From Bacteroidetes bacterium CG23_combo_of_CG06-09_8_20_14_all_32_9 (lineage in GTDB: Bacteria > Bacteroidota > Bacteroidia > Bacteroidales > GWA2-32-17), in assembly GCA_002771395.1 (NCBI GenBank), contig PCSS01000124.1, positions 1 through 5,604 of the forward strand: a stretch of 5,604 bases of DNA. Direction: 5' to 3'. Shown piece after piece: positions 1 through 5,570 of this stretch (position 1 is the stretch's first letter; every line of letters begins with the position of its first letter). A program made the position numbers and the translations under genes. The notes under the pieces were generated by a model that saw only the letters and a list, made by a program, of their open reading frames with translations, made no database searches and was not told where the DNA came from.

Positions 1-366
1 AATTTCTACTACAAAGCCCCAAAAGCGATAGGTCCTTACAGTCAGGCTATTGAAGCTAATAGTACACTTTACATTTCCGGACAACTTGGAATAAATCCCG
101 AAACCGGAACTTTAGCCGAAGGCATTGAAAAACAGACAGAATATGTTTTAAAAAATATAAGAGCTATACTTAAAGATGCCGGTTATTCTTACAAAAACGT
201 TGTAAAATGCACTGTTTTGCTAAACAATATGAATAATTTTAAAGTCATGAACGAAGTTTATGGTAAATTTTTTAATGACCATCCACCTGCCCGTGCTGCT
301 TATGAGGTGGTAAAATTACCTTTAGGCGGATTAGTAGAAATTGAAGCTATTGCTGTTAAGGAATAA
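1..366 (+). CDS. ridA: RidA family reactive enamine/imine deaminase, 5' end missing
   Basis: The reading frame is open from base 1 to the TAA at 364-366, giving 121 residues. Family members have about 125-130, so only a few N-terminal residues and the start codon lie outside the window. Seen: the N-terminal APKAIGPYSQAI signature (residues 6-17), the LYISGQLG strand (23-30), the HPPARAAYEV segment with Arg98, and the C-terminal VEIEAIAV with Glu115. In the family the arginine of the PAR motif binds the substrate carboxylate, and the late glutamate helps position the catalytic water. These small trimeric cytosolic proteins hydrolyse 2-aminoacrylate and related enamines/imines made by PLP enzymes, releasing ammonia and ketoacids, which protects PLP enzymes from damage. 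The gene precedes the DUF5063 cassette on the same strand with a 58-bp gap; co-transcription is possible but not shown. The family assignment is secure. Confidence 0.95.
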   Translation, partial: NFYYKAPKAIGPYSQAIEANSTLYISGQLGINPETGTLAEGIEKQTEYVLKNIRAILKDAGYSYKNVVKCTVLLNNMNNFKVMNEVYGKFFNDHPPARAAYEVVKLPLGGLVEIEAIAVKE

Positions 367-424
367 ATTACAAAAATCAAAGAACAATTTTTCAAAAAAA
401 AATAAATCGCAAACCCAACTTAAA

Positions 425-1051
425 ATGTCCAAATCTAACAATTTTGAGCATCCTGTTTATTCCCGCAATGTTATTGAATTTGTAACAGTAGCCGTTGAGT
501 TTTGCAATTACATAGAACAAAGCAAAAAAGTTGAAGCATCGCAATTTTCGTCGGCAATGCTAAAGATTTTTCCACTTGCTTATTTAAAAGCATCCATGTT
601 GCCTGAAATTGTTTCTGAAGAAGAAAACTTCAATGGAACCTTTGTTACTGAAGAAATTTATAATTATATTCAGGAAATAATTTCTGCTAAATTAGCTGAA
701 AATGACCTTGTCTGCGAGGTTCCCGAAACCGTTTCACAAAATGGAGAAAACACAATAGCCACTCTTTCAGAAATTATTGCAGATATTTACCAGGACTTAA
801 AAAATTTTGTAATGAGTTATCGCACAAACAAAGAAAATATTATGGCAGAATCACTTTGGACATGCAAACAAAATTTTGAACAATTCTGGGGAACACGTCT
901 TCTTGCCGCCCAGCCGGCTTTTCACAAACTTGTTTATGGCAATACCGATTGGCAAGTTGTAAAATCAAACGAAAGAAAAACTGCTAATAAAGTATATACA
1001 GATAACTGGATTATTTCGAAGCGTCAACAGGAATGGGCAAATGAGTTCTAA
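425..1051 (+). CDS. DUF5063 domain protein (function unknown)
   Basis: This 208-residue protein starts at the ATG at 425, which gives MSKSNNFEHPVYSRNVIEFV. That start is preferred because upstream extension in the same frame needs a TTG at 341 inside ridA and adds a Lys/Asn-rich tail unlike the rest. The protein looks soluble, acidic and mostly helical, with no signal peptide or membrane segment. Recognisable parts are the N-terminal VYSRNVIEFVTVAVEFCNY helix (about 11-29), a central acidic linker rich in Glu/Asn (about 62-110), and the aromatic WGTRLLAAQPAFHKLVYG segment (155-172). I take these as hallmarks of DUF5063, a domain I associate mainly with Bacteroidota. No catalytic motif is visible and no biochemical role is known to me. 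The 3' end overlaps the exonuclease gene by 11 nt, so the two are probably translationally coupled. That context suggests, without proving, a role linked to RNA metabolism. The domain label is from memory of the family. Confidence 0.82.
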   Translation: MSKSNNFEHPVYSRNVIEFVTVAVEFCNYIEQSKKVEASQFSSAMLKIFPLAYLKASMLPEIVSEEENFNGTFVTEEIYNYIQEIISAKLAENDLVCEVPETVSQNGENTIATLSEIIADIYQDLKNFVMSYRTNKENIMAESLWTCKQNFEQFWGTRLLAAQPAFHKLVYGNTDWQVVKSNERKTANKVYTDNWIISKRQQEWANEF

Positions 1052-1652
1052 TTTTTTGCAAAATATTACTAAAGAAGAAATTGAAAAACTTTCACTTCGC
1101 TATTTCGACGGTGAAATAGTGCTTGTTGATTCAATTATAACACTTAAAGAAACTGTTGAATTTCTTAAAACACAAAAAACAATCGGCTTTGATACCGAAA
1201 CGCGTCCAAAGTTTACCAAAGGGCAGAAAAATCAAGTCGCTCTTTTGCAACTTTCCACAACACAAAAAGCATTTCTTTTTCGCCTTAACACAATAAAGTT
1301 ACCAGATGCGTTATCCTCAATTCTCCAAAATACTGAAATTATTAAAATTGGAGCCGATATAGGTCAGGATTTATGCGCACTTCAAAAAATTTCATCTTTT
1401 AAAGCTTCAGGATTTGTTGATATTCAGAAATATTCGGGAAAATTTGGAATTATTGATAACGGACTAAAAAAATTAGCAGCTAATGTGCTCGGAATTCGTA
1501 TTTCAAAATCACAACGACTCACAAACTGGGAAGCGCCAATACTTACATACAGTCAAATGCTTTACGCCGCCACAGATGCATGGGTTTGTTTAAAAATCTA
1601 TCTGAAATTAGAAGAAACTTTAAATGAAAAACAAAGCAATACTGTTTCTTAA
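1041..1652 (+). CDS. DEDDy 3'-5' exonuclease, RNase D / WRN-exonuclease-like
   Basis: This 203-residue protein is little more than the exonuclease fold. Seen: Exo I as IGFDTETRP with Asp51 and Glu53; Exo II as IKIGADIGQDLCAL with Asp110; Exo III as LYAATDAW with Tyr175 and Asp179, the YxxxD form that defines the DEDDy subgroup. A conserved NW (162-163) precedes the third motif, as in WRN-type exonucleases. The four acidic residues would bind two metal ions and remove nucleotides from a 3' end. RNase D relatives carry C-terminal HRDC domains; this protein has none, so it resembles the stand-alone WRN-exonuclease-like group. Whether RNA or DNA is the substrate cannot be told from sequence. The ATG at 1041 lies inside the end of the DUF5063 gene, and the 3' end runs 29 nt into the methyltransferase gene. 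All three are therefore likely expressed as one unit. Confidence 0.92.
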   Translation: MSSNFLQNITKEEIEKLSLRYFDGEIVLVDSIITLKETVEFLKTQKTIGFDTETRPKFTKGQKNQVALLQLSTTQKAFLFRLNTIKLPDALSSILQNTEIIKIGADIGQDLCALQKISSFKASGFVDIQKYSGKFGIIDNGLKKLAANVLGIRISKSQRLTNWEAPILTYSQMLYAATDAWVCLKIYLKLEETLNEKQSNTVS

Positions 1653-2811
1653 ACATGGTAAAGATAAATCAGTTAAAAGATTACATCCATGGATTTTTTC
1701 CGGAGCAATTGCTAAAATAGAAGGACACCCTATTGAAGGCGATGTTGTAGATTTGTTTGATTGCGATGGAAATTTTCTTGCCAAAGGTCATTACCAACCC
1801 GATTCTATAACTATTCGCATATTAACTTTTGAAAACGAGGAAATTAATTCAACATTTTGGCAAAAACGTTTAGAAATTGCCTTGGCTCATCGTAAATCAT
1901 GCGGATTGTACAATTCCAATAAAACAAATGTTTTTAGATTAGTGAATGGTGAAGGCGATTACTTACCCGGATTAATAATTGACTTTTACAACGGGATAGC
2001 CGTTATACAATGCCATAGCGGTGGAATGTACTACCAGCGCATGGAAATTGTAAAAGCATTAAAAGAAATTATGAACGAAAAATTGATTGCTGTTTACGAT
2101 AAAAGCGAAGAAACACTTCCGTTCAAATTTCCAGGAAAAGCTAAAAACGTGTTCCTGCTTGGTAATGCAAATAATGAAATTGAAGTCTGCGAAAATGGTT
2201 ATAAATTTATAATTAACATAGCAGAGGGACAAAAAACAGGATTTTTTATTGACCAACGTGAAAACCGTCAGATTCTTTTGCAATATGCCAAAAACTGTGA
2301 AGTTGCAAATATGTTCGCTTACACCGGCGGATTTTCTGTTTACGCACTTGGAGCAGGTGCATCTTATGTTTATAGCATCGATTCTTCTGCAAAAGCCATA
2401 GAACTGGCTTCAAAAAATGTTGCACTAAATAATTTTGGCAGTAATCATAAAACGATAACCACAGATGTGTTAAAATATATCAGCAACATTGCCCAAAAGT
2501 ATAGTCTTATAATACTTGACCCACCTGCCTTTGCCAAACATACAGGGAATCTTAACAACGCATTGCAGGCATACAAACGATTAAATGCCAATGCCATAAA
2601 AGCCATTAAACCTGGCGGAATTATTTTTACTTTCAGTTGCTCGCAAGTTGTTAGCCGTGATAATTTTCGCCATTTGGTTTTTGCAGCAGCCGCTTCCACT
2701 GGTCGTCAGGTTAAAATTCTACATCAACTTACACAGCCAAACGACCATCCCATAAGCATTTATCATCCCGAAGGAGAATATCTTAAAGGGCTTGTGCTTA
2801 AAGTTGAATAA
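1624..2811 (+). CDS. rlmI: Class I SAM-dependent 23S rRNA (cytosine-C5) methyltransferase, RlmI-like
   Basis: This 395-residue protein has the normal length for RlmI-type enzymes. An N-terminal PUA domain (about 1-70) shows the RLHPWIFSGAI signature (19-29) and the FLAKGHY strand (51-57). A central segment leads to GQKTGFFIDQREN (202-214), then a Rossmann methyltransferase domain. That domain has the SAM-binding NMFAYTGGFSVYA (229-241), the acidic SID strand end (251-253), motif IV DPPAFAK (299-305) and the FSCS motif (337-340), whose Cys339 would be the attacking nucleophile of a 5-methylcytosine enzyme. E. coli RlmI modifies C1962 of 23S rRNA; the same target here is an inference. The ATG at 1624 is supported because no other ATG precedes the PUA signature, so the 29-nt overlap with the exonuclease gene appears genuine. 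The gene ends the rightward block and converges on folE across a repeat-rich spacer. Confidence 0.94.
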   Translation: MKNKAILFLKHGKDKSVKRLHPWIFSGAIAKIEGHPIEGDVVDLFDCDGNFLAKGHYQPDSITIRILTFENEEINSTFWQKRLEIALAHRKSCGLYNSNKTNVFRLVNGEGDYLPGLIIDFYNGIAVIQCHSGGMYYQRMEIVKALKEIMNEKLIAVYDKSEETLPFKFPGKAKNVFLLGNANNEIEVCENGYKFIINIAEGQKTGFFIDQRENRQILLQYAKNCEVANMFAYTGGFSVYALGAGASYVYSIDSSAKAIELASKNVALNNFGSNHKTITTDVLKYISNIAQKYSLIILDPPAFAKHTGNLNNALQAYKRLNANAIKAIKPGGIIFTFSCSQVVSRDNFRHLVFAAAASTGRQVKILHQLTQPNDHPISIYHPEGEYLKGLVLKVE

Positions 2812-2831
2812 ATTTTGTTATTATTTAACCA

Positions 2832-2850
2832 TTTGTATATACTATACAAA
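2832..2850 (+). terminator. AT-rich hairpin just after the methyltransferase gene
   Basis: TTTGTATA (2832-2839) and TATACAAA (2843-2850) form a perfect 8-bp inverted repeat with a 3-nt loop, starting 21 nt after the stop codon at 2809-2811. The position fits a transcript 3' end, but the stem has only one G-C pair and no T-run follows it. A role as an intrinsic terminator or mRNA 3'-end stabiliser is therefore a weak inference. Confidence 0.3.
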
Positions 2851-2903
2851 AGGCAGCGACCAGAGAAAAGGGTTATACAACAAATGAATCAAGGACACTT
2901 ATA

Positions 2904-2949
2904 AATTTTATATTTCAGATATGCAATCTACAATTTGAAATATAAAATC
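2904..2949. repeat. 17-nt imperfect inverted repeat, loop 12 nt
   Basis: Bases 2904-2920 (AATTTTATATTTCAGAT) and 2933-2949 (ATTTGAAATATAAAATC) are reverse complements at 15 of 17 positions. The right arm continues into further GAAAT-type words (CTGAAATTGAAA to 2960), so the element looks like part of a low-complexity family of TTTGAAAT/CTGAAAT words. Its AT content makes a strong RNA hairpin less likely than a decayed dispersed repeat. Confidence 0.6.
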
Positions 2950-2975
2950 TGAAATTGAAAATAATGTACGGTTTT

Positions 2976-3003
2976 ACCTGCCTGTGCATACACGCAGACA
3001 GGT
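2976..3003. repeat. GC-rich imperfect palindrome in the convergent spacer
   Basis: ACCTGCCTGTG (2976-2986) pairs with CGCAGACAGGT (2993-3003): nine Watson-Crick pairs, one G-T pair and one C-A mismatch around a 6-nt loop. It stands out because its surroundings are strongly AT-rich. Its ACCTGCCTG...CAGGT core resembles short palindromic dispersed repeats that I recall seeing between genes in uncultured Bacteroidota. No T-run follows on either strand, so a terminator role is not well supported. Confidence 0.55.
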
Positions 3004-3019
3004 TCCGTTTCTTATATAG

Positions 3020-3055
3020 TTGATGTAACAATTTAACTAAACAATGTTATATCAA
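3020..3055. repeat. 11-bp inverted repeat, loop 14 nt
   Basis: TTGATGTAACA (3020-3030) and TGTTATATCAA (3045-3055) pair at every position if one G-T pair is allowed. The loop carries CAATTTAAC-like words that recur, inverted, at 3122-3134. No T-run follows. I read it as another eroded repeat rather than a defined regulatory site. Confidence 0.4.
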
Positions 3056-3184
3056 TGTAATAGCAAACAATGAATAGTTTAACGCTTACTCCTCACCGTC
3101 AATAGTAAAGATAAATTGCTTCATTGTTAAATTGCTAATTTTTGATTTGTGAACTGTATGAATGGGCTGAATAGTTACGTTGTT

Positions 3185-3808
3185 TTAATGCAACTTTTGT
3201 CCAATCAAATGCATAAACTCTGAGCGGGTTGGTTCTTTTAAAAAGGCTCCCGAAAAATCGCTGGTAGTAGCAACGCTGTTTTGTTTTTGAATGCCCCGCA
3301 TCATCATACACATGTGATGAGCTTCAATAACAACACCAACACCAAGCGGGTGCAGTGTTTGCTGAATACAATCTTTTATTTGTGATGTTAATCTTTCCTG
3401 CACCTGCAAACGACGTGCAAAAGCATCTACTACGCGGGCAATTTTGCTTAAACCTGTTATGTATCTATTTGGGATGTAAGCAACATGAGCTTTACCAAAA
3501 AATGGAATTAAATGGTGTTCGCATAACGAAAATATTTCAATATTTTTAACAATAACCATTTGGCGGTAATCTTCTTTAAACTTGGCAGAATTCAGAATCT
3601 CAACAGGGTCAAGATGGTAACCGTGAGTTAAAAATTGCAGCGACTTGGCAACTCTTTCAGGGGTTTTTAGCAAACTTTCACGTTCAGGATTTTCGCCTAT
3701 TAAACCTAAAATCTGTTTATAATGTTCTGACAATAATTTAATAGTATCAGCATTATATAACTCAATTTTTGAAAAACCTTCTTTTTCGTTAATATCAAAT
3801 TCATTCAT
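3185..3808 (-). CDS. folE: GTP cyclohydrolase I (type I, FolE)
   Basis: This 207-residue protein is counted from the ATG at 3806-3808 (MNEFDIN...). An upstream TTG at 3830-3832 would add eight residues but is less likely than the ATG. FolE opens the imidazole ring of GTP to make 7,8-dihydroneopterin triphosphate, the first step to folate and other pterins; it works as a homodecamer in the cytosol. Seen: the zinc-site motif [12 protein letters not shown] (94-105) with Cys96 and His99, and the third ligand Cys167 in HMCMMMRG (165-172), spaced exactly as Cys110/Cys181 in the E. coli enzyme. Also seen are the catalytic-pocket histidine His98, [21 protein letters not shown] (119-139), and Arg171, which matches the triphosphate-binding arginine. 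The N-terminal half has the [10 protein letters not shown] helix (48-57). No other pterin or queuosine gene is adjacent, so the end product (folate, queuosine precursor or biopterin) is open. The gene diverges from mqnB. Confidence 0.97.
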   Translation of the reverse strand: MNEFDINEKEGFSKIELYNADTIKLLSEHYKQILGLIGENPERESLLKTPERVAKSLQFLTHGYHLDPVEILNSAKFKEDYRQMVIVKNIEIFSLCEHHLIPFFGKAHVAYIPNRYITGLSKIARVVDAFARRLQVQERLTSQIKDCIQQTLHPLGVGVVIEAHHMCMMMRGIQKQNSVATTSDFSGAFLKEPTRSEFMHLIGQKLH

Positions 3809-3825
3809 ATAAAATATTTTAAGAT

Positions 3826-3856
3826 TTTGCAAAATAACTACAAATTTTTAACTTTA
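3826..3856 (+). promoter_or_regulatory. Candidate Bacteroidota-type promoter for mqnB-mqnD
   Basis: TTTG at 3826-3829 and TAACTTTA at 3849-3856 are 19 bp apart. This resembles the Bacteroidota -33 (TTTG) and -7 (TAnnTTTG) elements, with one mismatch at the last base of the second. The predicted start site would leave a leader of only about 10 nt before the mqnB ATG at 3872. In such AT-rich DNA the match may be chance. It sits in the only available spacer (3809-3871) upstream of mqnB. Confidence 0.3.
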
Positions 3857-3871
3857 TAGAAAATTTTATGA

Positions 3872-4504
3872 ATGAAAATTTTATTAGTCGCGGCTACCAA
3901 ACATGAATTAGGTTCGCCTGCTGCATACAACAACCTAATAAGCAATTTCCCCGAAATTAAAATACTTATTACAGGAATTGGCATGGTTAAAACAACCTAT
4001 TTTTTAACTGTCGAAATTCTGAGAAATAAACCTGATTTTGTAATAAATATTGGATTATGCGGAAGTTTCAACAAAAATTTTGATGTTGGTTCGGTTGTAA
4101 ATGTACTTTCCGAAGATTTTGCAGACTTTGGAATTGACAACAATGGAAAATTTATCCCATTACACGGGAAAAATAAGATTTCATCTTTTGGCAAACTTAA
4201 AAGTAACTTTGCAAATAAAATTGAGTTACCATTAGTAAAAGGAATAACAGTGAACACAGTAAATAGTCAAAAAAAAATTATAGAAAAAGTTATTGATAAT
4301 TTTCACCCCGATATAGAATCAATGGAAGGTGCTGCTGTTTTTTATGTTTGTATGATAAATAATATTCCTTTTATTGAAATTCGTGCAGTATCCAATATGG
4401 TAGAACCCAGGGATATATATAAATGGAATATACCATTGGCGATTAATAATTTAAACTCGGTTTTGCCGGAAATAATTTTAAAAATCAAAAATAATTTAAA
4501 ATGA
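3872..4504 (+). CDS. mqnB: Futalosine hydrolase (MqnB)
   Basis: This 210-residue nucleoside phosphorylase/hydrolase-fold protein starts with MKILLVAATKHELGS. In the futalosine menaquinone route MqnB splits futalosine into hypoxanthine and dehypoxanthine futalosine. Seen: ITGIGMVKTTY (33-43), the glycine-rich VINIGLCGSF strand-loop (57-66), the DFADFGI segment (82-88), the ribose-binding ESMEGAAVFY (149-158) with Glu149 and Glu152, and the late FIEIRAVSNMVEPRDIYKWNI stretch (167-187). The last shows Asn175 where MTA/SAH nucleosidases carry a catalytic Asp (RAISD); as I recall, Asn is usual in futalosine hydrolases and helps tell them apart. The start is the ATG at 3872; an ATG four bases upstream is in another frame and stops after 12 codons. 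The 4-nt ATGA overlap with mqnD strongly supports the pathway assignment and implies translational coupling. Confidence 0.93.
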   Translation: MKILLVAATKHELGSPAAYNNLISNFPEIKILITGIGMVKTTYFLTVEILRNKPDFVINIGLCGSFNKNFDVGSVVNVLSEDFADFGIDNNGKFIPLHGKNKISSFGKLKSNFANKIELPLVKGITVNTVNSQKKIIEKVIDNFHPDIESMEGAAVFYVCMINNIPFIEIRAVSNMVEPRDIYKWNIPLAINNLNSVLPEIILKIKNNLK

Positions 4505-5331
4505 AACTTTCACTCGGATTTTCGCCCTGCCCTAACGATACTTATATTTTTGATGCAATAGTAAATAACCGCATAAATTTAAAAGGATATGGATTTGATG
4601 TGGAAATGGCGGATATTGAACAACTTAACCGTAACGCTTTTGCTCATATTTTTGATATTACAAAACTAAGTTTTCATGCTTTTGCTCATGTATCTGAAAA
4701 CTATATGCTTTTGCCAGCCGGTGCAGCTTTGGGCTTTGGTAACGGACCATTGTTAATAAGCAAACACCGCATTTACCCCGATGAAGTTTCGTTTGTAAAA
4801 ATTGCCATTCCCGGAGTATTCACAACTGCTGCAATGTTGTTATATGTTTTTTGGCAGCCTGATAAAAAAAATATCCGCGAATATTTATTTTCCAGCATCG
4901 AAGAAGTTGTTCTTTCAGGCGAAGCCGATGCCGGGCTTATTATTCACGAAACGCGCTTTACATATCAAAAAAAAGGATTACTTAAAATCGCCGATTTGGG
5001 CGAAATGTGGGAAAAAGAAACTCATAAGCCTTTGCCACTCGGTGGAATTGCAATAAAACGTATGTTCCCCGATAAAATAAAAAATGAAATTGCAATATTA
5101 ATTAAAGAAAGTATTGAGTTTGCAAATCGTTTTCCTGAAGCATCGAAACAATTTATACAGAAGCATGCCCGGGAAACTTCCAAACAAATTACAAAACAAC
5201 ACATTCAACTTTATGTAAATGAGTTTAGCACTAACCTCGGAACAAAGGGAGAAGAGGCGATAAATCATCTCCTGAAATCAGGTTTTGAAAAAAAAATAAC
5301 TCCAAAAGTAGTTGAGCCTGTATTTGTGTAA
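4501..5331 (+). CDS. mqnD: 1,4-dihydroxy-6-naphthoate synthase (MqnD)
   Basis: This 276-residue protein is close to the usual family length (about 270-290). It has a periplasmic-binding-protein-like two-lobed fold but no signal peptide, as expected for this cytosolic enzyme. MqnD converts cyclic dehypoxanthine futalosine to 1,4-dihydroxy-6-naphthoate, which is then prenylated and methylated to menaquinone. Seen: the N-terminal LGFSPCPNDTYIFDA (5-19), ITKLSFHA (53-60), GFGNGPLLIS (78-87), a PGVFTTAAMLL loop (104-114), DAGLIIHE (143-150) with His149 matching the catalytic histidine described for the Thermus enzyme, and PLPLGGIAI (177-185). The start overlaps the mqnB stop as ATGA at 4501-4504. 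MqnC, which makes its substrate, and MqnA/MqnE are not in the window. The stop codon lies 15 bp from a converging transposase remnant; the C-terminus still looks complete. Confidence 0.96.
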   Translation: MKLSLGFSPCPNDTYIFDAIVNNRINLKGYGFDVEMADIEQLNRNAFAHIFDITKLSFHAFAHVSENYMLLPAGAALGFGNGPLLISKHRIYPDEVSFVKIAIPGVFTTAAMLLYVFWQPDKKNIREYLFSSIEEVVLSGEADAGLIIHETRFTYQKKGLLKIADLGEMWEKETHKPLPLGGIAIKRMFPDKIKNEIAILIKESIEFANRFPEASKQFIQKHARETSKQITKQHIQLYVNEFSTNLGTKGEEAINHLLKSGFEKKITPKVVEPVFV

Positions 5332-5346
5332 AATGTTTGTTACTAT

Positions 5347-5389
5347 TCACCCCCCTCTAATCTCGATAGATTGAAGTTCGGGTGATTTT
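5347..5389 (+). terminator. Weak terminator-like hairpin after mqnD
   Basis: TCACCC (5347-5352) pairs with GGGTGA (5380-5385), followed by TTTT (5386-5389). Inside the large loop AATCT/AGATT (5359-5363/5368-5372) forms a second small stem with a CGAT loop. The position, 15 bp after the mqnD stop, suits a terminator, but the outer stem is short and its loop long. The same bases also encode the tail of the transposase remnant on the other strand, so the pairing may be accidental. Confidence 0.25.
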
Positions 5390-5550
5390 AAATTAAGTTG
5401 CAGTGATTCCCAAACATTTCCGCCCTGTTTTTTTATAGTAGAAATGTAACTTCGGATACGGCAAAACATTTCGGATCCTTTCTGTGTTCTGAAACAGCCG
5501 GATATTTTTTGTTTGACATGGTTTTTGAAATTTTCATTCGCTATAAATTT
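5347..5550 (-). pseudogene. C-terminal remnant of an IS66-family transposase
   Basis: On the minus strand a frame is open from 5550 down to the TGA at 5347-5349, 67 codons between an upstream in-frame TGA (5551-5553) and its own stop. Its last 56 residues begin [10 protein letters not shown] (codons from 5517 down), then carry [11 protein letters not shown] and [11 protein letters not shown]. This is the characteristic end of IS66 (TnpC-type) transposases. In intact proteins a segment like NNxAERDIRM should stand immediately before VKQKISG; here it is replaced by an unrelated ANENFKNH, and a stop follows upstream. The remaining several hundred residues and the DDE catalytic core are absent within the window. 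The piece is therefore a degraded fragment, not an active element. It points toward mqnD and stops 15 bp from it; I could not identify an IS66 terminal inverted repeat with confidence. Confidence 0.8.
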
Positions 5551-5570
5551 TCATTCTATGATTCTATGAT
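5528..5570. repeat. Short direct repeats at the broken edge of the transposase remnant
   Basis: AAATTTTCATTC occurs at 5528-5539 and again at 5545-5556, 17 bp apart. Next to it ATTCTATG occurs twice in tandem (5553-5560 and 5561-5568). These duplications coincide with the point where IS66 similarity is lost, so they may mark a deletion or slippage junction. The remaining bases, 5571-5604, show no feature I can name. Confidence 0.6.

Larger units (their letters stand above)
2812..3184. other. Gene-free, repeat-rich spacer between converging genes
   Basis: This 373-bp stretch lies between the 3' ends of the methyltransferase gene and folE. I find no credible gene: the longest ATG frame I noticed, at 2965, stops after 19 codons and is made largely of a hairpin. 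The stretch holds four separate imperfect inverted repeats (2832-2850, 2904-2949, 2976-3003, 3020-3055) and a short direct repeat, TAAATTGCT, at 3112-3120 and 3128-3136. Much of it is built from recurring words such as GAAAT, CAATTTAAC and ATTGTTAA. This is typical of eroded dispersed intergenic repeats rather than of a regulatory region, and no promoter is needed at this position. Confidence 0.75.

Noticed and set aside
341..424. TTG-initiated N-terminal extension of the DUF5063 protein
   Set aside because: It starts inside ridA, uses a rare start codon and adds a low-complexity Lys/Asn tail; the ATG at 425 gives a family-like N-terminus.
2059..2283. Minus-strand 74-codon frame inside the methyltransferase gene
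   Set aside because: Antisense shadow of a well-supported gene; composition is Phe/Cys-rich and no motif is visible.
2445..2699. Minus-strand 84-codon frame inside the methyltransferase gene
   Set aside because: It lies antisense to the catalytic domain motifs (DPPAFAK, FSCS) and shows no family features.
2965..3024. Possible 19-codon small gene starting ATGTACGG in the spacer
   Set aside because: Most of it is the 2976-3003 palindrome, there is no start-site context, and it sits among repeats.
3355..3549. Plus-strand 64-codon frame opposite folE
   Set aside because: Antisense shadow covering the conserved zinc-site region of folE.
3809..3871. Minus-strand promoter for folE in the divergent spacer
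   Set aside because: A TTTG exists (AAATTTGTAG on the minus strand) but no TAnnTTTG-like element lies at the right distance; a promoter must be near but I cannot place it.
3997..4257. Minus-strand 86-codon frame inside mqnB
   Set aside because: Antisense to conserved mqnB motifs, with no recognisable domain.
4802..5204. Additional frames on both strands inside mqnD
   Set aside because: Alternative-frame shadows (4802-5056 plus, 5022-5204 minus) of a strongly supported gene.
5331..5419. 9-bp inverted repeat AAATGTTTG / CAAACATTT as IS ends
   Set aside because: It is short and AT-rich, and the right copy lies inside the transposase coding remnant, so it cannot be the outer end of the element.
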